From: Pholis gunnellus
Lineage: Eukaryota > Chordata > Actinopteri > Perciformes > Pholidae
DNA: 64,000 nt
NCBI GenBank assembly: GCA_910591455.2
Contig: OU342806.1
Coordinates: 28,521,517 to 28,585,516, forward strand
Direction of reading: 5' to 3'
Shown: positions 13,023 to 23,367 of the stretch, piece by piece
Position numbering within the stretch: the first letter of the stretch is position 1
Layout: the number at the start of each line of letters is the position of its first letter
The notes under the pieces: model-generated
Told to the model about the DNA's origin: nothing
Seen by the model: only the letters and a program-made list of their open reading frames with translations
Databases searched by the model: none
Position numbers and translations under genes: made by a program

Positions 13023-13095
<73 letters not shown>

Positions 13096-16000
13096 ATACA
13101 TGAAAACAAGCTCAGAGACATACACACGGACAGAAGAAACAAAGGCAAAAAAGACAAGTTCATGAAAATACACACACATGCAAACACAAGCACACAAACA
13201 CACATACATAAGCAGAGCATTAATCAACATAGATAAACAAAGCAATGATACAGTCATGATAAGTGAGCCTTTTCAGTGAATGTGAGAGGTCTACAGCTAT
13301 CATATTTTGCTTAAAATAATCGCCTTTGTTTGTTTGTGCTCATCTATGCGCGCAATGACCACTTGTGATTCACAATTTTTGAAATTTCATTGACTGCCTA
13401 CTCCTCACTCCTCTTAACTGGCCGGTAGAGGCTGCAGGTGATCAACAACTGCCTCAGAAGCAAAACTTATTTCCGGCAAAGTTTGGTCCCATTTTGAACT
13501 GGAGCATCCGCAAATTTCCTTACCCCATATGTTATGATCCACCAAATGATACCAGATGAATAAATCCCTGTTTTTGTTATCTTTGACTGTAAGGGAGATG
13601 GGCTTCTTTGTTTGTGAGGGGAGATGGAGACACACCTGGTACAGATCTGCACTCTACTAAGTGCACTTTTCTTGTTCAACATTAGTATATACATATCTTG
13701 TACAGTAGTGATTATTTGCTCCAGTCAAGGATTCCTCTAACTGGAATAATGTAATAAGTGCACATCGTTTGAGATCACATGTGTCATTTCTGCACTGTAG
13801 TCACATCAACATGTCAACAATGCCTTGTAGTCTACATTGGCTTTTGAGTGAATTAAATAAGGTTATTAAGTGCACAAAGAACATATGTGTCAAGGCAAGG
13901 AATTCTAACACTGTTTGGGCCTACAACAAAGTTCTGTGAATGCACTCATTTTAATTTTTCTACAAACAACAACATATTCCATCAGATGCATTTGAAAGAT
14001 GCTATATATAAAGATAATGTCTTCATGTGGTTATCTGTGTGTGCGCCACATAATTATGAGAATGAGTTAAGGAATATGAAAGGTAGAGAATTAAAGTTTC
14101 TCTGACTGTGGATAATTCAGCCCACATGGAGTAGCTTTCCAGTTCTGAAGTCAATGCCAGAATATGTGGCTAAAAATGTTTCTAGGTGCAAATATTTAGC
14201 CACAATTACTGTAAATACTGTTTATGTTTACAATAAGTCAGAAAGTGGTTATATAACAACCATAACAGAGTAACACTCATGTGAGTGCAGTCAGTTATGC
14301 TATTGATTGGGGATCTTTTTTTGCGTTTGGTTAAGTAGAAATGTCTTAATGCAACAAATGTATATAATATCATAGAATTGGTAAGTGCAAAGTAAACTCT
14401 TATACATAATGTAACAAATCTAAAGGGATAGTTCATTAAAAATAACTATATGGAAAGTTATTACAGTAAACAAAACATACAACAATATAACAAAAGCTTC
14501 TTTTATTGTAAAAGGTTTTGTGCCCTTCAGCAAGGCATTGTAAAGTGACTGAAGGCTGTCTGAAAGGTTCTGAGTCATAGGGGCAACTGTAGCAGCATAC
14601 TCAAAGCAGTTCTCAGGATATTTTCCATAAGTGGCCTATATACTCAAATGTGACGACAGTAAAATCCCTCCTCTGACAGACTGGACAGTTCATTTGTTTC
14701 TTGGATTCCCTGTCTTTTGGAACTGTTCAGATAAACTGTGGTAGTACCTGATACACTCACTTTGAAGTCATCGGGGATGAGGAGTTTTGAGGTCCGGAGG
14801 AAGTTAAGTATGTAGCGGAACATGGGGCCGTCTCGATCAATGAAGTAGTGCTGCTTAAGACTGTCCAACACAATGGGCTCCGTTCCCTCGAACAGACGGC
14901 CGATCCTGCCAGAAACAATAAAGACGAACACAGAGAGGCCTCTTCATCAAACAATAACCAAATGTTGGAGAGGCTGTCACGTCTGCTGGCCAGAGACGTC
15001 CTAAAATGTACTGCTGGAAGGGTTGCCCGCACCATGACCTGTCCATCACCATTGACGATACTGACTGGATGACTAACTGTCATTCACAGCAAACATTGCA
15101 TCGATTACACGCTCCTGCAGATTCCTGCTGTACAACATCAGGAAGATTCGCCCCGGCCTCACTGATGAGACGGCGCAGGTGCTAAACCAGGCTCTTGTCA
15201 TCCCCGGCGTCAGACCTCTGGAGCTTGTCCAGAAAGCTGCAGCTCGCCTGGTGTTCGATCACCCCAAGTTCTCCCACACAACTTCCCTTCTCCGTGCTCT
15301 ACACTGGCTCCCTGTAAGAGCTCACATCCAGTTTAAGACTCTGGTGCTAGCCTACAGGGCAGTGAAAGGAACAGCTCCTTCCTATCTCCAGGCCATGGTC
15401 AAGCCCTACACCCCCGCCCGACCACTTCGCTCTGCTACTTTGGGGCGATTGGTTGCCTCATTGCTCAGAGGTCCCTGTGGCCGATCGACCCGGTCATGGC
15501 TTTTTTCTGTCCTGGCCGTCAGTGGAATGAACTTCCCACTGACGTCAGGATAGCAGAGTCGCTGCTCATCTTTCGGCACAGGCTGAAAACTCACCTCTTC
15601 AAGAAGTACTACCCTGAGCCTTCCACTTAGCACTTGTATTGTATTCATACTAGTTTGTTGCATTTGTTTTCGTTTGTTTCTGCACTGTACTTTGGCTCTG
15701 GGTTATGCTCTTAGATGCTTGTTTGGGAAAGGAGATGTACTTATGACTTCTGGTGACTAGTAGTTCTCTTGAATACCTATGTTGAATACACTTATTGTAA
15801 GTCGCTTTGGATAAAAGTGTCTGCTAAATGACTGTAATGTAATGTAATGTAATGTAATGTAATGCTGAATGTTTAGACCTTATAAAAATGTAAACATTTT
15901 GCCAACTTTCAATCTCATTCTTATTCTTATACTCTTAAAAGTTGCAGATCGAAGGGTTCTTATTTTAGTGTATAGTTGCTGAGATGATGCAGCAGCTTAA

Positions 16001-19000
16001 CTTGCTGTATTCAACCCGTTCTCACTTCCAACTCTTCAACTGCCAATCTAGCTCAGTGCCCCTCTGCATCTGATTCCAATGCAACCAATACATCGAGGCA
16101 CCCTGTAGCATCTGTATGAGACACACCGGGCTTTCAAATAACTACACTATAAACCCATCCGCATCATTATTATATGGTCATAGCAACTGACATAGTATAA
16201 AGACCGGGGAAATTAGAGAAGGGTGGGATTGTAGGGTAGGATGAATGGGTCAAACAAACAGAACTTTCACCCAGGAGACCGCTGTTCGTGTCCATTGTGC
16301 AATCAAGTCAACCTTGACTTATTTTACTTTACTTTTGTTACGTAACTTACATAGCATATTTAATGCCCAACCAAGTACTTCTGTTGCCTAAACCTAACCA
16401 AGTACTTTTGTTTAAAAAGTAAACCTATAAAATAACTAAACTTATGTTGGAAGTTTTCTTTTGAAAATACACAAGCTGACACTTTATGTATCCTGTTAAC
16501 ACTGAATTTAATTTTTAAAGACATTGCATTTAACAAGGGGAAACTGGCACAAACAAAACTGACACTAAAGGGGTACCTTAAGCCACTGACCAAGTGGCGG
16601 TATCTGATGAGAAAAATGGTAGTTCAAAATGCTATGTCTATCTTAATACATATGAACATTGAAAGAGTTATTGGCCACTGTAATAATCTTCCCCACTTCC
16701 TAGCCAATGAAAGAGCTTTCCCAGCCAAGTCACGTTACAGTATTGTGGCAGTGTGGGTTTTGGTTAACTTCAGCTGCAGAGGGAGAGGGTGCAGAGGCTT
16801 GCAGGTCAACACATCTGTGAATATTTGACCTGACTGTTAGTCATGCATGCTGCAATAACATGTGCTTAAGTATCACAATGAAGCTGGGTCCAGAACAACT
16901 GACACACAATCTGGCAGAGGCAGGTGCCAGGCAAGGGGAGGAGAAAGGAAGTCCAGAGGGAGATACCCGCACGGCAACTCTGTTTTGTGGCCAGAAGTTT
17001 GTTTTAAATTAGACCCTGTTCACATGCAAGTCTGTGTCTGTGCCGTCCATCTGAGCTCTCCAGTGGCACTCACCTGTTACTAAGTATTTTCCAGACAAAA
17101 ATGTATTTTTAAAATGCATTGTTACATAGAACTGTGGACTGAGGACTAGGAGATGTGCCCCCTATCTCTAACATTGTACTCGGAGGGTGATGCTTCACGG
17201 ACAGTATGGAGAGGAGGAATGGTTACTCTCGCACATATACGGCTCATTTTTCAGACTTGAAAGAAATGTGAACTTTCCCTTTAGGGAGTAAATCCACACT
17301 AGATTTTGGAAAGAGGAAAACCACAACTGCACTGACCTTTATAGCTTATAGGTTATACCAGACCATGTAAGACTGTAGCAGCAAAACCCTGGACTGTTTT
17401 ACAGGGTATATATTCAACTTTCCATTATCTGGGGGACCATGGCTCAATGGGTAGAGAGGGTCGCCTGGTATCCGCAAGGTCAACGTATAGTGTAGAGTAT
17501 AGAGTATAGTATAGTAAAATTATTTGAGAGGTCACATTGTCTTGCCTTTTAGGTACTTTACAAGTTAAGATTTGCATTAGCCAGAATCCAGAAAAAGGCA
17601 GTGTGAGTGGTTAATGAACCACCAGCACTTAATAGGGTTAGGGTTAGGACTAAATGACTAAACAGTTACATAATCATTAAAACAAAGTAGTCAAGCTGAC
17701 ACAGTGCTGACAATCACCTCTATTATATTTGAGTTTTTAAAGCAAAATGAGGGCACTAACAGTGATCCAAAAAGACCATGTACTCAGTCGTTAAACTGTG
17801 GAAACATCGGGAGCAAAAAGTAAAAAAACATACTTCTTGGAGTCAAGATGAATAGTGAGTCTTGGGAACATCTACAGAAACTGTATCAGCACAGGGAAAC
17901 AGTGGTGACAAGTGGAAACGTTCTGACTAGGACTGACAGATGATTCAAATAGGAATAGGTCTTCTTCACGGAGTGTTGCACCTCCATGTTTCTACAGTAG
18001 CCCAGAACAGACAAACCAAACACTTGCTCTAGGGCATTTCACGTTTTTACCTAACCTGAAGGCCACCGTAGTTCTTCGACACAGAAGGAAAGGGGTAAGG
18101 GGAGAGTTATTCAATTGGTCGCAATCTGCAACCTCACCACTAGATGCTACTAAATCTGATACACTGCTTCTTTAAAAAAACACACACTGAATTTGCATCT
18201 TTACTGAAAAAAATGTATCTCCTTTTGCAGTACAAATTAAGTGGTAGTGTTTACCCCCTTAATATATGCAGAGAACCCATTAAAAGCCTTAAACATGTTG
18301 GAATATTAACTAAGTTGATCAATTAATTTACTCCAATTAAGATTAAATGTCATTAGTTTACACCTGAAAATATTTTAGATCCCTAATGTAATTGTGAAGC
18401 AAAATATCAACTGTAACAACACTTTAATTTGATAATAAATGGACTTGTCAAATATTTAAAATAAATATTATATGTAAATATTATATTATATTTAAATTAG
18501 GGGAAAGTCATACAAACCTCAAAATCTTGATTCATTAAGCGCTTTTGAAATGATTTTTTTTTTATAGTGGATGTGTATCTCTCACCGTGACTCAGGGTAC
18601 TTGGTAAGGGTGGCCAGGCTGCTGGTGTACATGTGTCCTCCTACATCGATGTGGACGGGTGCGTTGGCTTTGGTGAGCTGGGCTGGTGTGGGGATGCCGG
18701 CAGAGCCCAGGGGAGACTCAGAGACCTGCTGCTGACTGGACATACTGCGGCTATTGCCACAGCTGTCCTGGGACACAAAAAACACACACAGACACACACA
18801 GTAGTGGCATTACCAGTATAAAAGTAATTATAGTGCTGTAGTATCAGTGGCAGCGGCAATATTAGCAGTAGCGTGGTTGTCAACAGAGGCCAGTCAGTTA
18901 CATACCATCTTGTAAAAAAGATTCTACTTATTTTAGATCTCCAACTTGACAACATTAATTGATGTAAGTGCACAACCTAATTTAACATTAAGTCAGCCAA

Positions 19001-22000
19001 ATATTAGGTGACCAGAGACACGAGCGGAGATGAATACTAATGTAGCTGCTGGTATGTAAAATGAGACACCTATTTACTGCCTTTTGAAAAGAACAACTTC
19101 TTTTTAAATAGTTGATCATTTGTAGATCTTGTTCTGCTGCCCCGTAGTGGCCAAATATAATTAAATGCAACCCTACATCAGCAAACATTGCAGAGGGCTT
19201 AATATGCCCTGTTGTTTTATTTTCGATTATTTATTTATCCAGGCCTATGGGACTATACTGTTCTGCCAATACAGTCTGCCAGGCGAGTGTCTCCATGGCT
19301 ACCTTTGCCCTGCAATGAGCCAATCACACTGTACCCTGTGACATCCCATGGGTTGGCTGGCAGGTCTGACCCACTGAGTTTTAGAGAAGTGCAGATGAGT
19401 TTAGAGCTGTAGCTCCGGGGCAGCCTCGGGACAGCCAGATAATGCCAGAGGTCTGACAGGAAGCAAAAAAACACGAGGACAGTCTGTCAGGCACATAGAT
19501 ATGACTTTGCTCTGTCGGAGCACCAGCTATTCCAGATTGCCCCATGGGCTACTTTTACAGTGCCAGGTGCCTGGAAAGAAGCAAAACGTTAAGCTCAGAA
19601 AGACGCAATTGGCAACCTGCAAGAGGTCCAATGCCTAACAGGCTAGGGAAAAAAGGTCTTCCACTGTTGTGCTGTTTTTCTCTTATTCTCTTCCAACCTA
19701 TTCACTTCTACTTCACTTGTACGTCTTGCAAGGTCAGAGGCTTAACTACTCTGAACTGTTGTGTTGTGTGTGTGTGTGTGTGTGTGTGTTCGTGTGTGTG
19801 TCTATTTCTGGCTGAAACTTGTTTATGTAAAATACTATAGATATAAAATATGAATAGCATACTTAACTCTGAATTAACTATTGGGCATACCGGAACAAGC
19901 TATAAATATATGAAATAATATCCCTTTAAAAAGATTTTGGGGGTGAACATTTTAACAAACATTTGTCTATTTACACATCCAGCAACATGATCATTCATTT
20001 GAAGTTGAGTTTGTGATGAATCTAATCCAATATTCTCTCTCCTTTTAGCTCTGTTTTTGGTCTCCACCAACTCCTGAGGGAAATATCTTTACCTGCTAAT
20101 TGCCCAATTTGTTCACCGCTAGTCTCTAAATGTGTCTGTCTGCTGAAGTGTACAGTGGCTTAAACAGCTACCTGCTGCTGCTGGAAACGGTGCTAATGAG
20201 AGCTGTGAGACTCAACCAAAACAATAAAGTTGAGGCATATAAGACCAAAACAACAAGCTGAAAAACACTAAAGCAGTGGCGGGCCGTGCATTTTATATCT
20301 GGGCCTTCTGTGCTGTCCTACTACAGTTGAACCACCTCCTAATAACCTCATTATGACGCCACAGCTACAGTTATTATTTGTTTCTAGGGGTGTAACTATA
20401 CACGTATTCGTATTAAACTGTTCGGTACGAGGTTTACGAACCGAACAATATGTTACAATAATACTAGTGAATTTGGAAAATGCAGAAGCTTAAATTGTGG
20501 GAAATATAATAGTCTTTCGGTGGAACCACTGCGCTCAACCTGGCAACCCACCCAACATGCTATCTGACACGCCCACCACGGAAGAACAACATTGTACTCT
20601 GGTAATGCATGTGTGTTCTGGAACGCACACTATGCTAAATTAGCTTAGCAGGAAAACAACAGCAGCACACACGCAACACTCTCCCCGCAGCGTTTAACTG
20701 TTCCCTACTGATTCAAACAGGGCTACAGCAATCGCCACACTTTCCCCATTTCTCCAGACCATAATTATTGGTCTGGAGAAGCATGGGATGCTTCGTCATT
20801 AACGGACAATGCATATAGTCAAAATCAATGTAATTAACACAATGACAAGAATAAACTCACAAGAACCAGTCACATACATTTACATGACAACAAAGCATGA
20901 CAAATCAATCCAGCAAGACTGCGGCGCTAAAACACGTATTCATCCACACACTGAAACACTGAAGAGCACGAGCCATTCAAATATTATTTACATTAGAGGG
21001 AACAATATTAACCATATCACAAAAATGACACCATAGACAAAGTAACACAGTAGTAACGCTACTGCAGATGTAAAAACACAAAAGCAGTTCACTTACCAAA
21101 GCTGCTGTTCACTTTAAGACAAAGTCCATCCTCCTTTCTTTGATTACAAAGAGTTTAATACTGCGGTTGTACTGTACATCAGTGTGGTTCAGTTCCAGCT
21201 AAAGGTCCTCCTGCGAACGTGTTCGTTGAGTTGTAGATCCACTCGGGACTCAGCAAAAGTTTTCAAAAGAACCCTAGCTTGTAAGTGTCCGGCCGTGCTA
21301 TGGTGTCTTGTTGCTGCCTTGGTTACCCAACTCAGGTTAGCGTGGTGTAGCTACAAACACCAAGGCGCTCAGTTGCAAATGAAACACATTCTTAGCCATA
21401 AAATGTGCAACGCTTCTCCGACGCTGTCAGCCAGGAATACCATCCATACAAATCCTTTTCCTGGCTGGGTCAGGGCTGCTAGCTGTGGGGTTGGCCGACC
21501 TTTTCCAACGATGTCCAGCTTGTCTGGAAATGTCCTCCAGAAAGGTGATACCAGTAACTCCGAAATCCGTTTCTCCTCCTCCTTCAGCCATTTATTGTTA
21601 AGAAAACCAAGCTACACCAAGCAAAATGCTAAAAATATCATGTCAATGTCATAACTTCTTACATATCTTTCAACTTGAACTCTTACTACTACTGCTAAGT
21701 TCTGCTAGCTAGCTTCAGCTTCACAACAGTGACGCTAGCTCACTGACCAATCACACCGCTAATGCTGAGCTGTAAGTTAATGCTGACATACTTGTAGGCC
21801 ACCAAGAAAGCTCTTACATGTCAAAGAATACCCCCAACATGTCAAACTAAAAATCAGATTGGTTGAAGACTATGACAATCAACAATATCGTCCCCATTCA
21901 CTTAAACTGCAAAGGCATCCTAACGGGTCTCGGGCCTCTCTTCTTACCTAGAGACATGGGTGAAATCTGATTGGATAAAAGCTCTACTTAAAACAAGCTG

Positions 22001-23315
22001 CACTGGAAGCAGTGCTGCAGGTTGGAAGCAGAGCAACAGAGGAAGACAGTAGCTGTGCAATGAGAAAATAAGTTATTGGAAAAAATAATTTATATACATG
22101 TAGTGTATTTATGAAAAATTATTAAATTATAAAATAGCTATAATTTTGTGATTCTGTTTAGGCCAGCAGAGAAGACGGCCCACCACTGCACTAAAGCATC
22201 CATAAAGCTGAGGGGGGCTTCAAAATCCTCTGTGGGTTTGTCATTGCGGGTGACACCGCTTATATTACACACACACTGAGTTGGTCCACTGTTAATATAA
22301 AAATATTAGTGCAGCTTTAATGGCTGTAATTCTGTAACATTTTAAAGTGATTAACATACTACCAGATGCCTCCGCTTTCAAATCCTCCATGCAGCAGGGG
22401 CTTTAAATGTGTGAAAAAACTAAAACAACAACAGTATTTCTATTCAGGACATATCAACTATGCGATTAGTTTACTAAACTAACGCACAAAATCAATCAAC
22501 TATCAATGTCCTTTTCTAAAAAACAGTTTACAAGCTGTTTCATCTCTTTCATCCATAACACTTTGATGAGTATAGGCCTACACCAGGGGTCCCCAAACTT
22601 TTTCCTGTGAGGGCCACATCACTGAACATATCGTTTGACCTAGGGCCCGATTATGGGGGGGGGGGTGCTACGCGCAGGTTAGCGACTGTTGCATCGTGCG
22701 CGCGGATCGGGGCGGAACACCGCCGTGCGCGATACAGAGAGCTGGGGAATTGAAAACGCGGCGTGTAAATAAATTAAGCACAAGTACTCGTCCTTCAAGC
22801 TCCCGTCTCTCATCTCTCGGCTCTTCTACTTCTTCTACTCTTCTACTTCTACAGGGTGCGCGCATGACAGCTCTCATCTCGTTCGCCCCCTGGTGGTCGG
22901 CTGATTCAGGAAGCGTTTGATTTGATATGTAGCAGAGCACGTATTTTAAACGTTAATATCGCAGACGATCATGCTCATTTAATCGTGGCAGCCAAAATCG
23001 TGATCGCAATTAAAATTCGATTAATTGTGCAGACTGAAAAAAAATCATAATGCGTCTCTGGTATTGTTCAGGGGGCCGGACCAAATGTGGAGGCGGGCCG
23101 CATCCGGCCCGCGGGCCGTAGTTTGGCGACCACTGGCCTACACTGTAATGCATTACATGCCAGCATTTCAAAAGAATACTTCCTCCTTAAAAGTGCGATG
23201 TGTGTTGAAGTGTGATGCCTGGTATAAAATGAACATATCCATAAGAGCTCAATTTTAAAAATGAACTTTTTTTCTGCACAGTATCATTCATACTCGACTC
23301 ACACACACACACACA

Positions 23316-23367
<52 letters not shown>

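Noticed and set aside
12475..13257. 260-codon minus-strand frame
   Set aside because: It runs through kctd1 exon 4 into intron sequence and the (TG)n repeat (poly Cys/Val). Only 12715-13020 is coding.
17435..17500. tRNA-like ACCATGGCTCAATGGGTAGAG
   Set aside because: It resembles the head of a SINE but lacks anticodon, T-arm and acceptor pairing.
5269..18767. kctd15 instead of kctd1
   Set aside because: GIPTPAQL, YPESRIGRLF, FRYILNFL and LLIPDDFK are kctd1-like, the Crypton-type first exon is kctd1-specific, and aqp4 is the expected neighbour.
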